From positions 102,725,503-102,789,502 of the forward strand of contig CM058230.1 in assembly GCA_030180135.1 (NCBI GenBank): a DNA stretch of 64,000 nucleotides, read 5' to 3'. The DNA comes from Orychophragmus violaceus (lineage: Eukaryota; Streptophyta; Magnoliopsida; Brassicales; Brassicaceae). A program made the position numbers and the translations under genes. The notes beneath the pieces were generated by a model that was not told the origin of the DNA, did not search any database, and worked only from the letters and a program-made list of their open reading frames with translations. This document shows, in pieces, positions 20,785 through 32,374 of this stretch (positions are counted from its first letter, which is position 1; each line of letters opens with the position of its first letter).

Positions 20785-21393
20785 CTAGAATGCCTCCACT
20801 TGTTCCATGATGGGTTTGTCGTCCACCATCTGGAACTTCAAGAAATTTGCCATTGCGTGCTTCTGGCATCCAACATCCTCGACCTTGTACTCTTTCACCA
20901 AAGAGGCCCACAAGGATTTGGCGGTCTTTTGCTCGCAGTAGATTGCATACAGCGGCTCAGCAAGACGGCCAAGAATCCATCCTTTCGTCATGTAATCTCC
21001 TTGATTCCATGCATCCACAGTTCCGATGGTGTAAACATCACCGGTTCCTTCTCCAATTTCGGGTTGATCCTCCTTGAGGTACCGCGAGAGATGCATCGCA
21101 TGGAGATAGAACTTCATCTGATTCGACCACATCTTCCAGCTTTTGCCGTTGAACTTGTCAGGAAATAAGCCTTGGCATGAGGCTTGAAGAGAAGCAAACG
21201 CTGGGGGAGGAGGAGGAGCGTGAAACACCACGTTTCTTTTAGCTTTCTCTTTTTCAGCCTTTGCCTTTTCAGCTTTCTCTCTTTCCATTCTTTCGGAATC
21301 AGCCTGAAACAAAGCTCTGCGAGTTGTTTCTTCAGCGCTTACATCCGGAGAGTTTGGTGTCGAACCAACCACGTTATCAGTTTCGCTTGCCAT
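20785..21393 (-). pseudogene. Copia-C Gag N-terminal half
   Basis: Starts at an ATG (21393, MASETDN) with a charged EREKAEKAKAEKEKAK stretch that looks helical, then a proline run and the Gag core (FNGKSWKMWSNQMKFYL). An in-frame TAG ends it (VEAF-stop), but the same frame continues at once into the second Gag segment. This is a single nonsense mutation rather than a natural end. Confidence 0.9.
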
Positions 21394-22157
21394 TTCCTGA
21401 CACAAATAAACAAAATGTATCAATTATCACGTTTAATAAGCGATTTCAAAATGATAAACAAAACGTTAATTAGGGTTTTGAAACCGCAAACGCAATCGCA
21501 AAAGCGTATCACAAACGCACTCGTGATTTTGTTTTGTTTCAACCGAACCGCTTAAAACGTATTGTAAATGCAAAAGCAGAAACGTTTAAGAATGTTAGAA
21601 AACGTTTCTAAATTGCCAAACAATCGCAAAAAGCGTTTTGTAAACGCAATCGCAAAAGCAGAAACGCAAGCACGATCGCAGACGCTAAAAAGCAAACACG
21701 ATCGCCGCAAATGGTGAAACACAAATGCGATCGCAAGAGCGAGAACGCAAACGCGACCGAGATTATTTCCGCAACCAAAACCTGATTTTGTATCGTTTAG
21801 AAACGATTTGTGTAAGCGCTATATGATGCGTTTCACAAATCCAAAAACGTTTTTGAATCGTTTTAAACGATTAGCATTTGAAACACTGCGAAGCGGAAGC
21901 GCTAATTTTGGACTCAAAATCGTTTGCTTTAGAACGATATGCAATCGTGGAGCAGCTATGAGGCTAATCGCGAACTGAAAAAATCCAAAAGACGATTCGT
22001 GTAACCGCAAATTATGGTTCTCAAATCCGACTTTCAATCCGGGTAATCGATAAACGATTCTCAGATTCGTTCCTTTAACCAAGAACACAAAACACAATTC
22101 ACAAAAATCCGACCAATGTTATGAAACAGAGAACGGATTTTGAATTCGAGTTAAGAC
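21394..22157 (-). other. Copia-C leader, repetitive
   Basis: Between gag and the right LTR. Rich in short irregular repeats of AAACGC, AATCGC and CAAAAGCG type (about 21480-21770), giving dense CpG in an AT-rich background. A tRNA-Met type PBS was not found next to the LTR at 22157. No gene. Confidence 0.6.
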
Positions 22158-23012
22158 TGTAGGACCCCAAATACGAGAACTCTGCGTATGGCGAATTAAT
22201 CGCGTATGGTAAAGAGGTTAAGGAAAGAAGAACGGAGTCGAAACTATGAAGTCTCTTTCCTTAACTCGAATTATCACCCGCAGTGAGGCGGTTCTGTTGT
22301 GATAATCGAATCCCAGGATAAAACCGATATCGAAACGATTCCACTATCACTCGAAAAAACGCTTCCAACGAACGAAAGTAATGCGATATACTCTCGAGAC
22401 TTACAAAAAGAAAGAGATGAAGGAACATATCTTTACATTTATTTGTGATCGTATGAGAGCGTTAAAGCGTGAATGAAAACAACGAGCTTGAGCTCGGTTT
22501 TATAGAGGAAGATCAAGATGCGTTCGTTTTCAAAATGGAGACCGAGAGAAGAGAAGGTGCGCCGAGATAGGAGGGACATTGGACGTGCACGTGCACGGAA
22601 ATATCGGCCGTGGAGCAGACTCAACTAATGCTGTTGGTTGTTACGAATGAGAGAATCAGCATATTCTCTTGGTACATTCGAACCAATAACAACCTTCTCC
22701 AAATCGAACAATTTCGATTAAACCAAGTGAGTAACTGATTTTTCTTTATCAAGACCCAAGCCCAAGCTCGGTTCAGCACGGCGGCGGCACGCGTGTGGTC
22801 TTTCCAACCTCTCTCACATTTCATAGTGTAGCTCAAGCTATTTGAACAATGACATGAAAGTGTCCTTATATATACAAGTGATAAATTTCCCATCTAAACA
22901 ATGTGAGACATTTTATACATTTCATTCCTCAATAAAATATGCCAACATCTTATGGCTTATATGAACCCATGGCCAAACTTATTTCTCATTCACACAAACA
23001 TATTTTGTAAAG
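22158..23012 (-). repeat. Copia-C right (5') LTR (about 855 bp)
   Basis: Uninterrupted LTR copy. It preserves the pre-insertion state of the site where Copia-A entered (GATGAAGGAAC near 22417-22427, against the duplicated GAAAG). Confidence 0.88.
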
Positions 23013-23244
23013 CCCAAAGCTTTATTACTTGTAAAATTGTGTTCCAACATGGAGGAGGGTAACTGTTGAGGTTTCCCTGCCTAGTCAAGCTTTGTTCTTC
23101 GTCCTTCCCCGTTATAAATTTCATGCGTTCGAAGAATGGTTCTTGACTAGCTTGAACCTGAAAGTTGACCAAGCAGACGGTTCTGCTGATTCTCCAGTGT
23201 ACCGATGAGGAAAGCTGGTCTCTTGAGTTGCTCGCATAGAGCTG
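23013..23244 (-). other. Native fragment between Copia-C and Gypsy-D, open on minus strand
   Basis: Single-copy sequence. The minus strand is open for about 75 codons, from the Gypsy-D junction into the Copia-C edge, including FQVQASQEPFFERMKF. I do not recognise a domain. It was contiguous with 38718 onward before Gypsy-D inserted. It may be an exon remnant or chance. Confidence 0.35.
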
Positions 23245-23779
23245 TGTGAGATCGGAGATTCACACCAAGGATTTGTTATCATGGATTTGGACTTTTGGAT
23301 AGAAAGATGGTATAGATTTCCTATGAATCAAAGACTTTATTGAGATTGATCGTCGAGATAGAATAAACACAATCGAGTAGAGAGTACAAAGTATGATAAT
23401 CGAGCTATCTAGTCGCAGTGTTCTTGATTAGGGTTGGAATTTCTTGAATGAGTCGCCACTTCTTCTTTAAATAGTCTCGACTTTGATCCTCTTGTTCCGA
23501 TATTTCGGCCTCGCCGTGATAACGATCTCCGACATTTGCGGGAATCAGTTGAACCGACGAAGACCAGGTTGTTCTACCACTACATCGTCTCCTATCGAGC
23601 TCGAGATCGATCGCCTCTCAGCTCGGCGTTATATGGGCTTTGTCCGGATGCTGGTCGTATGGGCCCAAAATGGATGATGGTCGATCTCTTTGTCTTGATT
23701 ATGGAACGGGCTCATGATTATGGGCCTTTGTTTGGTTTGTTTATGGGCCGGATTTCTTAGAGGGAATCCAGCACCAACA
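23245..23779 (-). repeat. Gypsy-D 3' LTR (535 bp)
   Basis: Left LTR, TG...CA. It has a 22-bp segment (about 23727-23748, between two GGGCC copies) missing from the right LTR. The minus-strand purine tract AGCTGGGGGCTAT-like run abuts it at 23780-23790. Confidence 0.93.
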
Positions 23780-24465
23780 ATAGCCCCCAGCCAATTAATT
23801 TCGACGAGTCGAGGTTTATGGGTGGTGGATGTACTTGAGAAGACGCGCGTGCGCCTCGGGCGTCAGAAACCCTAATAATCATCTTGGTTTCATCTTTGGA
23901 TCCTGTTATGATCGGATGGTTGAAACTGAGCGCGTGGATCGAATCGATCTGTTTGCAGCGCGTGTGTTAACTCAATTCATGTTACCCAGAGAATAATTTT
24001 ATCTGCCGTCGATCTGGTCAATTGTCAACGGTTGAGATCTCCTGAGTCTGATAAATCTTATCGGCCTCGATCCACGCGGATGTGAGTTAATCATCAGCCG
24101 CTTGCTCCTGACCGTAGATCACGTATCAACGGTCAAGATGGAAGAGATCGGAGGATCCTGACTGTCTCGATCTTTTGTAATCATTTCAAATTTTAAATCA
24201 AGCGGTTGAGATTGTGGGATATGAAAGATCCCACAGATCTCGAGGGAGGAGGTGCACGAGTTGGCTTAAAAGGAGAAGTTACCTAGCACGATTCCCATTA
24301 CTGCTCGCACTACAAATCAACAAGGTAACTTCTTCTTCCTTACTTTAGCATTTTCGTTTCTCGCTCTTGTTTCTTTTACTGTTATTCCGAAACTCCTCTC
24401 TCTTAGATTTTCTATTCCGGTTCTCTTTTTCTTCGAATAAAAGAAATTTCGATACATCGACCATT
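23780..24465. other. Gypsy-D region between 3' LTR and antisense gene
   Basis: Begins with the complement of the purine tract. The rest is non-coding and would be the 5' flank of the plus-strand antisense gene. No convincing TATA box was found; TTAAAAGGAGAAG near 24266 is the closest A/T element. Confidence 0.5.
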
Positions 24466-26733
24466 ATGGCTCGGAAGGATATGACCAAAGCGAGTACAAG
24501 CGCGGCGGCGGGATCATTTGGTCCGCATCCGCCGTCCGGCTTGACCGTGGACCATATACAGCAGTTGCAGTCGAAGTGCCAGATTCCTCCGGAGGTAGAA
24601 ATAATTATCCCATCTCCGGCGATGTCGCCGGAAACTGCTGTAGAGGGCTATTGCTGCGCCTCTTACACCTACTTCGACAAATGCGGATTGTTTTTCCCAA
24701 TCCCTCGCATTATCTCGCCCAGCTTCAGCTGGCTTTTCATCAGATGACCCCGAATTTTGTCTGTTATGTTATCGGACTCGGGGTTAGAGCCGTCGAGGAG
24801 GGCATTGATTTTGGGGCCGAGGAATTGATGAGGGTTTGTTTGGTAAGACATAACACTCGTTTTTCCGATACTTAATACCTCTCTCCTCGTCATGGGAAGA
24901 TCCTCGAGGAGATCCCGACGAGGGATGCGTGGAAGAATAAGTACTTCTTCTTCAGGATCAACCATCATTCGGTTGAGGACTTCGATTACTCGGTTATCCT
25001 GACAAGATGGGCAGCCAGTGTTGGTTAGCTTTTAAGGTTTATCAGTTCTCCTGACTGCCTTGACGTTCTTAATATCGAGCCATTTGCTGACACATATACT
25101 TTTTGTTTTTCTTTGCAAAAGCTCCTGAAACGTTACCTCTGAACCCGACCACATCGAGTTTGATTGCTCGTCTCCGGAGAGGAGATATCCGTTGGTCTAG
25201 CTTTACAGACCAGCGAATTCAAGCTGCTCTAGGTCCTGCAGCCCGACGGCCTCTTTTGTACCAACCTCGACTTTCACAAAACGAGTCACGCTCCCCTCAC
25301 CAGCCCGCTTCAGCCCGAGTTGTTCAGGCTTCGCTTCTGATTGCCGAGCGGATCGAGTCTGTTTTGCCCTCAGATCGACTTGTCTCGGAAGACAGCTCCA
25401 CCGCCAGTACTCCTTCTTTCGAAAAGATGTCGCGAAGGTCGAGCAGCCGTAGGAACGGGAAGGATCCCGTTGATCTGGCGAGAAAAATGAAGGCCGGGGA
25501 CTTGAGCAAAGCCCTCCTTTTCGCAATGGGCGAAGCTCCTCCTCCTCCCTCGATCCCTCCTCCTAACCCTATTCAAATCCCTCTTCCTCCGGCTACAGGG
25601 TCCGGAGAGGCGAGCATGGGGGTGGAGGATTTACCTCCCTCTTCGACCGGGCAAGAACTAGTCTAGGTCCCGTCCGGAGAGCGTGTTTTACGCGATTCTC
25701 GGTCGAATGGCTCGAGGGGGTCGAATGGTCGGAGTCGGGGTGGCCCTCCTCCTCCGGCAGTGAAGCGTCAAAAGACCGACGCGGAGGTGAGCTCAAGGAG
25801 GCCGAGCCAAAGCGTGGAGGCGAGGCCTGCCTCTTTCGGGTCTGCTGGATCTTTTAACTGGCGCTTCAGACACCATAAGGAATGCCCCATTGCGGATGAT
25901 CCGATGGGCGTGGCCTATTTGCTGAGGCATTTCAAGCTCGCAGGCGTTCAGCTCCAGGCTGTTAAGGATATGGATCTCGGTGACTCTTACACCGAGATGA
26001 TGGCGGCCACTGGGAAGGTAATGGTTTCTTCCCTTTGCTTTTTTGACCTGTTTTATGCTTAGCATTCGTTTATTGTTATTGTTTTTTGTGTAGGCTTTGG
26101 AGGCTGCGAACAGGTACGCGACTAGGTCTGAGCACGAGCTGCGTGAAATACCGCAAGCAAGTGAGCTCGAGACTGTTAAGAAAACCGTAAGCGACCTGAA
26201 AGCGCAACTGCAAGGAGCCCTGGCTCGGGAGGAGGAGCTGAAGAAGCAACTCGTCAAGTTCGATGGAGTGGAGGCCCGTGTTATGATCCTGGAGAACCAT
26301 GAGGAGGACCTTACTCAGAAGCTGAACGTGGCCGTGAACCGTACTTTAGCCGCGGAGGGGGGCGAACCAAGCAGCGGACGAGGCCCGTCGAGCCGCGGAC
26401 ATGCGGGCTGCGCAATGTCAGGTTGACCTGGAGAAAGCCCTTGCCGATCGGGAGTTCGACATGAAGGTAGCCGCTCACAAAGCGTAAAAAGAGCTTAATG
26501 GCCAGTATCTCGAAATTATTGACGGAATTAAGGTGAAAGAAGGCCAGCGGAAGGTTGCTACTAGCGCCAAGATCAGGCTCCAAGAAGCCTTGGCCATTAT
26601 TGCGCTGATTGCTGAGCTGGCTTCCGGCGAGCTGGACTTGACTAAGGAGGTGTTCGAACTCACGGAGAAGAAACGGCTGGCGACAGAGGAGATGAATACC
26701 GGACGGTTTCTGATTTCAGCATTAGCAAGCTGA
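24466..26733 (+). pseudogene. Antisense extra gene (aORF) of Gypsy-D with two introns
   Basis: Lies between pol and the 3' LTR, opposite to pol. It starts at ATG 24466 (MARKDMTKAST). The first part resembles the 'putative gypsy-type transposon' domain known from Tat antisense ORFs: GLFFPIP, a MTPNFVCYVIGL stretch, IDFGAEEL and LSPRHGKILEEIP. Two introns fit the frame exactly. Intron 1 is 25024-25121 (GT...AG, joining AASV to APETLPLNP); intron 2 is 26018-26093 (joining ATGK to ALEAANRY). The C-terminal part is a long charged helix, probably coiled coil. Damage: frameshift near 24705, TAA at 24873, TAG at 25664, 1-base slip in a G run near 26360, TAA near 26486. Function unknown. Confidence 0.8.
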
Positions 26734-28290
26734 ATCTTCCGACAATGTCAGATGACTCATTGATTCTGGCTCGCCCTCTGACACAGGTCCATCCTTCTCT
26801 TGATCAATATGGATCGAACCTCCCGACCGGAGTCGGCTCGAGAGTTAGCGATGGAGTCGAATGTCATCTTGAGGATGGAGCGTCTGCAAACGGCCAAGGG
26901 GATGATGGGGACGAGGCTTCGTCCCCGTCAAAACAGTTTTAAATGTTTTGTTGTTGTTGCCCGAAAGGGATTTTAATTTTCTTTTTCGAACCTTCGTTGC
27001 CTGTGGGGGCTTTTCTTTGCTTTGGTGTTGCCCTGAATGGGCTTTTTTATTTGAATTTGAGGACATCGTGTCCTTTTTTTTCCTTTATGAACTGCTTCAA
27101 TTCTTCATGACTTAGCATATATTTGACTGTTTAACATAGAATTAGCCATCACGATATCTCAGATCTCTAAAGAGGGGTCGAATAAATGGTTCGGCTTGAT
27201 TTGCCTTCCGATTTTTTCACAATCTTTTAGGTCGATTGTATTTGAGCTCGAGCTCTTCCTCGAGATTTGTTCGAGGTGCCGCTTTTTTCGAGATGTCAAA
27301 TTCGAGCTTTTCGTTGAATCTGCATATATAAAGTATTTTTAAGTTTACGACGGGTCGAAGTAAACTTACATAGATTCGTTTTGAATGTATGCGAAGGCCG
27401 TTTTGCGTGAACAACTGTCTCGTTTTATCTGTCTTGATGTAGACTCGACCTCATTTTTTTGTTTAAGGGGAGGGGTTTGCCCCCCGATTCTTCTAATCTG
27501 TATGAGGTTGGAAGAATTTTGAGTTTTTGAAGGACCATTTCAGATCGTTCTGATTTTGATGGGACCGTTTCAGGTCGCTTTTTTGGGACGATCATTTCAG
27601 TTCGTTCAATCTAGAGGACCGTTTTAGGTCGCTTTTGGGACGATCATTTTAGTTCGTTCAATCTAGAGGGACCGTTTCAGGTCGCTTTTTTGGGACAATC
27701 ATTTCAGTTCGTTTAATCTAGAGGGACCGTTTCAGGTCGCTTTTTTGGGACGATCATTTTAGTTCGTTCAATTTAGAGGGACCGTTTCAGGTCGCTTTTT
27801 GGGACGATCATTTCAGTTCGTTCTGTTTGGAAGGATAATTTCATATCACTTGATTAGAAGGGCCCATTTCAGGTCGCTTAGAAGGGATAATTTCATATCA
27901 CTTTAATTCTTGAAGAGATAATTTCATATCACTTGTTTCTGAAGAGATAATTTCATATCACTTGGTAAAATGTGAAGGCGAAGTACTTTACGACAATCTT
28001 AACTTTTACAACAGAAAGAGATTTCTATCGACAGACTTATTTTGATTTCACAAAGATAAGCTAATATGACTTCGTTCGAAGTTGTCGAGCTCGTTAAGAG
28101 CTTTGTGTTTGGGGGGGCGGCTGAGCTCGGGGCCGCGCTGCCTACGTACCCTTTAACGGGGATCAAGCCATTTCGTAGTTCGATTATAGTGTGTACTCTT
28201 AGTGAAAGTACTTTTTGAGGTTGATGATGTTCCAGGGTCGTAGTTCAGGTTTCTGGGTTTCCACCGACTTGAGTCGGTAGACCCCGTCCT
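26734..28290. other. Gypsy-D non-coding region with tandem repeats
   Basis: No pol or aORF coding. Pyrimidine-rich sequence follows the aORF to about 27480. The tandem repeat block listed separately follows. Then comes a non-coding stretch to the end of integrase. Confidence 0.6.
27530..27965. repeat. Tandem repeat block of Gypsy-D
   Basis: About five copies of a unit of about 53-57 bp, each with GGGACCGTTTCAGGTCGC and GGGACGATCATTTCAGTTCG, between 27565 and 27832. They grade into about four shorter degenerate copies of GATAATTTCATATCACTT (27835-27965). Amplified tandem repeats between pol and the 3' LTR are known in some Tat/Retand elements. Confidence 0.88.
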
Positions 28291-29205
28291 TCACAACATC
28301 GGTGACCTGGTAAGGACCTTCCCACTTTGCTCCCAACTTTCCAGCGCGTTCTTCCTTTTTATGGTCGAACACTTTCCGAAGACGAGCTCCCCTACTTGAA
28401 ACCTTCGAGTTTTAATTCTGGAATCATAGTAGCGAGCTGTGGCTTGTTGGTAGTTATGGATTCGAGCTAGTGCGAGATTCCTCCTTTCGTCGACGAGATC
28501 GAGCTCGTCCGCTATCATCTTGTTGTTAAGTTCCTCTTGTCGTGGGCATTCTTCTTTGCGGATGCTTGACACAAGGATTTCGGCTGGTACTACCGCCTCG
28601 ATTCCATACGCTAGCGAGAAGGGAGTCTCGCCGGTAGATTTGCGGGGAGTACTCCGGTAAGCCCAGAGTACGGCTGGGAGCTCATCGCTCCAGCTTGTTT
28701 TGCATTCATTGAGTCTTTTCTTAAGGTTGTTCATGATCGCTTTGTTAGCTGCTTCTGCCAGTCTGTTTCCTTGAGGATAACATGGCGTTGAGTAAGTCAG
28801 CTTTATGTTCCAGGTTCTGCAGAACTCTTTGAACACGTTCGATATGAATTGGGATCCATTATCGGTGACGATCTCGTGGGGTAGTCCATGTCGACAAACG
28901 ATGTTTCGCCAGATGAACTCTTTAACGTGGGCGTCTTTAACCTTTTGGTACGATTCTGCTTCAATCCATTTAGTGAAGTAATCTGTCATAACCAATAAGT
29001 GTGTGGCTTTCTTTTTGCCGAATGCGACCAAAGGTCCCACGAATTCCATTCCCCGTCGCATGAATGGGTACGGTGAGGATATCGAGGAGACTTTCTCCGA
29101 TGGTTGGTGGATAATCGGGGCGTGCTTTTGGCATTTGTCGCATTTACTGGAAAATGATTCGCATTCAGTGGCCAATGTTGGCCAGAAGTAGCCTTGCCTT
29201 TTGAT
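28291..29205 (-). pseudogene. Gypsy-D integrase core and C-terminus
   Basis: Open for about 294 codons. Zinc-finger end CDKCQKHAP, then the catalytic core with VMTDYFTKWIEAES (Asp), IVTDNGSQFIS (Asp) and GNRLAEAANKAI (Glu), and the C-terminal FQVGELVF segment. The three catalytic acids are present. It is the most intact part of the element, but is separated from RNase H by a frame change near 29190. Confidence 0.92.
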
Positions 29206-29733
29206 TCATATGGCCAGAGCTCGTCCTCCGGAATGGCTTCTGCGGGATCCGTCATGGGCCTGTGTGATCACGGCTTGGGCTTGCTTCTTATCGAGGCATT
29301 TGAGGTAAGGTCTAGAGAGACTTCTTTTAAAAAGCTCTCCTTGCATGACACAGTACCTTGCGCTCTGTGTCTTGAGTTTTCGCGCTTCCCATTTGTCGTC
29401 AGGGACTTCGCCGTTTGTTATGTATCGGATGATCGGAGTTCTCCAATCTTTTCCATCGTTTGGTTCGGATCCCTGATTAGTGGATGCATCTTGGATTGGT
29501 CCATCAGGGACGTTCGCCACGTACACGGAATTTCTTGGGTCGAGATCATCGTCGATTTCGATGATATCGCGACTAGTATCCTTGGGATGTTCCTGGTTCT
29601 CGATGTCGTCCTTCTTGGTAGGCTCGTCCTCTTTCAAGGATAGAGCTTTCAGAGCTATGTCGATACTCGGTTTTTCGATTCCCTCAACTAGAATGATTCT
29701 TTTGAGGTTAGGATCTGATGTCGATGCCAACAC
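29206..29733 (-). pseudogene. Gypsy-D spacer and integrase N-terminus
   Basis: Minus-strand frame linking RNase H to integrase. An acidic, low-complexity spacer (ALSLKEDEPTKKDDIENQ) is followed by a conserved WRTPIIRYITNGEVP stretch and the start of the integrase zinc domain (AQAVITQAHDG). Part of the same polyprotein as its neighbours, separated by frame changes. Confidence 0.8.
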
Positions 29734-29814
29734 GGCTGCGGTGTTTTCCCCTCGCGGGATTCGTGTTAGGTCAAAAAATTCGATCTGGTCGGGGAGGGTA
29801 TGGACTACCCGCAG

Positions 29815-30405
29815 CTATGCTTCCATACGTTCATCTTTGGCCTTGTAGTCGCCATGATATTGGCTCGTGACCAATTGAGAATCACTGAAAGCATCTACTT
29901 CCCGGCCTCCTATCGCTATTGCTAGCCTGAGCCCGGCTATTAACGCTTCATATTCTGCTTTGTTATTGGATGCGGCAAAGCCCAGTCTGAACGACTGTTC
30001 TAATACTTCTCCCGTAGGTGAGACGAGTTTTATCCTGACCGCGGATCCTTGCCTCGAGGAGGCTCCATCGACGTGGAGTTTCCATCTTTTGGCAGAAGCT
30101 CGGTCGAGTTCGATGGTTGGAGGAAGTTCAATTATGAAGTCAGCCAGTACTTGAGCTTTTAAACACGTTCGGGATTTGAACTCGATGTCGTACTCGCTAA
30201 GTTCGATAGCCCATTTAACCAGTCGACCCGACTGGCTAGGACTGTGAAGGATGGTTCTCAGGGGTTGAGAAGTCATCACTACGATTGAGTGCGATTGGAA
30301 GTATGGTCGGAGTTTCCGAGCCAAAGTTACCAATGCCAAAGCGAGTTTTTCAATGGCGAGGTATCTGGTTTCAGCATCGATTAAGGTCTTACTGATGTAA
30401 TACAC
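29815..30405 (-). pseudogene. Gypsy-D dual RNase H
   Basis: One open frame holding the end of the RT-linked RNase H (YYISKTLIDAETRYLAIEKL, VKWAIELSEYDIEF) followed by a second RNase H of archaeal type: KLHVDGASSRQGS (Asp), NNKAEYEALIAGL (Glu) and FSDSQLVTSQ (Asp). The second domain marks the Tat clade of Ty3/gypsy. Catalytic acids of the second domain are present. Confidence 0.92.
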
Positions 30406-31324
30406 CGGCTGTTGTTCGTTTTGTTCTTCGCGAACCAGGATTCCACTTACCGCTGCCGAAGAGACAGCTAGGTAGAGGTAGAGGGGTTCCGCTTCTACTG
30501 GTTTCGCCAGTATATGTGGCTCACTTAGGTAAGACTTGAGCTGGGCGAACGCTTCTTCACACTATTCATCCCAGAGGAACTTTTTGTTCGCTTTGAGCAG
30601 GTGGTAGAAGCGTAGACATTTATTTGTCGACCTTGAGATGAAGCGGTTCAAAGCAGCTATTTTGCCAGTCAGGCGCTGGACTTCTCGCGTTGTTTTGGGA
30701 GATTTCATATCCATAAATGTCGCAATCTGTTTAGGATTCGCTTCGATCCCTCTTTCGGTTACTAAGTAACCAAGGAATTCTCCTGACGGAACCCCGAATG
30801 TGCACTTTGCTGGGTTGAGTTTCATCCCGTATTTATTTAGAATGATGAAGCATTCTTTTAGTTGGGGGATGTGATCCTCATATCTAGAAGATTTTACCAG
30901 CATATCGTCGATGTAGACTTCCATAGTTTTACCCAGGAGTCCTGAAAACATCTTGTTGACGAGACGTTGGTAAGTTGCTCCTGCATTTTTTAGTCCGAAA
31001 GGCATGACCTTTTAGCAGTACGTGCCTCGATCAGTTATGAACGAAGTATTTTCTTGGTCCTCGAGTTCATTAGTATTTGGTTGTACTCCGAGAAGGCATC
31101 CATGAAGGACAATAGTTGATGTCTGGCGGTGGCTTCGACTAGCCGGTCGATGTGCGGGAGTGGGAAGCTGTCTTTTGGACATGCTTTGTTGAGGTCTTTA
31201 AAGTCGACACAGACTCTCCACTTCCCGTTATTTTTCTTGACCACTACGGGGTTCGCAAGCCAATCGGGGTATTTCACCTTTCTGATCGATCCGATTTTTA
31301 GTAATCGATCGACCTCGTCGTTGA
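30406..31324 (-). pseudogene. Gypsy-D reverse transcriptase
   Basis: Minus-strand pieces. 31324-31035 has AVNDEVDRLLKIGSIR, YPDWLANPVVVKKNNGKWR and DFKDLNKACPKDSFPLP. 31005-30562 has MPFGLKNAGATYQRLV and the catalytic VYIDDMLVKS (YIDD near 30904-30915). A frameshift lies near 31050 and more damage at 30406-30560. The N-terminal end was cut by TR-GAG-E and continues beyond 35032. Confidence 0.92.
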
Positions 31325-31332
31325 CGGCTTGA

Positions 31333-32374
31333 TACAAGATTGGAATCACTCCAACTTATGATCACTCAATGACCAAGAGATTCCAAGCTTAATCTCGCGG
31401 AAGGTGGAAGCGATGATAGAGATGGATGGTGAAGGAGATTGACTCACTCAATCAATGGCACGCCTAAGAGTATTGAATCACTCAAAACTCTTAAAACAGT
31501 GGGTTTCTATAGACTCAAAGTGAATCACACACTTAGTAATCTAAAGATAAGAACAATCTCTCAAGAACTCGGTCTTTGAAAGAAACAAGATACTTTACTA
31601 AATTCAATGATCAAGGGTGTCTTACAATGAGAACGAATGTGAGCTTATATGGGCTCAAAATACATCATATCTATGGTCTAAAAAGAGAAGAAAATCAATG
31701 GAATTGAATGAGAAACTAGCTGTTGAAGCATTAAGTGGAAATCTGTCCAAACAAGGAAAGTAGCCGTTAGCTTGTATCTTGAAAGCTTGGGAAGGTAGAG
31801 AAATGAGAGGATTCGCCTAATCCTCTGGAGTAGGGTGTATAGAGGTGTTTTTATAAGTTTATCAAACTCTCCTGGTTGCCATAAGTATGTTTGATGCTGA
31901 CCAAACTTGTGAGACTCCAAATAAGGAAAGTGTAGCATTGCCTGGTTTAGAAGTTGAATAACTTTTAAACCATAATTCCTTTTGAACCGAATCCAATTCT
32001 CACTTAACCTCTGTTGAGTAAGGTTTCCAAAACAAGTTGGTTTAGAACTTGATTCATCCTGGTCCGATCTGTACTCTCCAATAAGTGACAGTTGGTCTCC
32101 AGCGAGTTCCTTGGAAATTGTCTGAGTTGTAACTTGCATATCTTCTTCATCTGGAATGATTTTGAAACACTTCCACTTCGTGATGATTCCTTGATGAGTT
32201 AAGTTTCTGGAACAGGTTGATTTGTTGCTTAAGTCTTCCTGGTTGGGTAGATATGCTCCAAGACAGGTACATATGTCTCTGATGGGCTCAAACTGCTTCT
32301 CTCCAAGGATCTTGGTTGGTTGATTTATGTCCTCTCCATGCTCCTTGATTGATGATGACTTGATGTCCTCATCA
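31333..32374 (-). repeat. TR-GAG-E 3' LTR
   Basis: The shared part runs to 32343-32348. The likely true border is 32374, where TGATGAGGACATCAAG begins on the minus strand directly after a purine run (complement of 32377-32390). It encodes the last 230 or so residues of the element's Gag frame. The outer end reads TACAAG instead of TGCAAG. Confidence 0.85.

Larger units (their letters stand above)
577..23012 (-). mobile_element. Copia-C: old, decayed Ty1/copia element, split by Copia-A
   Basis: Two diverged copies of one LTR bound a copia internal region read on the minus strand. The left LTR (577-842 plus 15888-16541) is interrupted by Copia-A; the right LTR is 22158-23012. Internal order on the minus strand is gag, zinc knuckle, protease, integrase, RT, RNase H, which is the Ty1/copia order. 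Without Copia-A the element is about 7.4 kb. The LTRs differ by many substitutions and a roughly 60-bp indel near 16205-16290, and pol is broken in many places, so this is the oldest insertion here. Exact LTR ends, PBS and TSD could not be fixed: the repeat runs from a TGTAGG start to a TTGTAAAG end, and the outer bases do not form a clear 5-bp TSD. Confidence 0.88.

Noticed and set aside
19759..21168. Open plus-strand frame of 469 codons
   Set aside because: It lies opposite the Copia-C Gag/protease frame, has no domain, and its composition is the mirror of the Gag codons; a shadow frame.
24843..25024. GTAAGA at 24843 as an intron start in the Gypsy-D antisense gene
   Set aside because: The reading frame continues straight through with family-like residues (LSPRHGKILEEIP) interrupted by one TAA; a stop codon is simpler than an intron.
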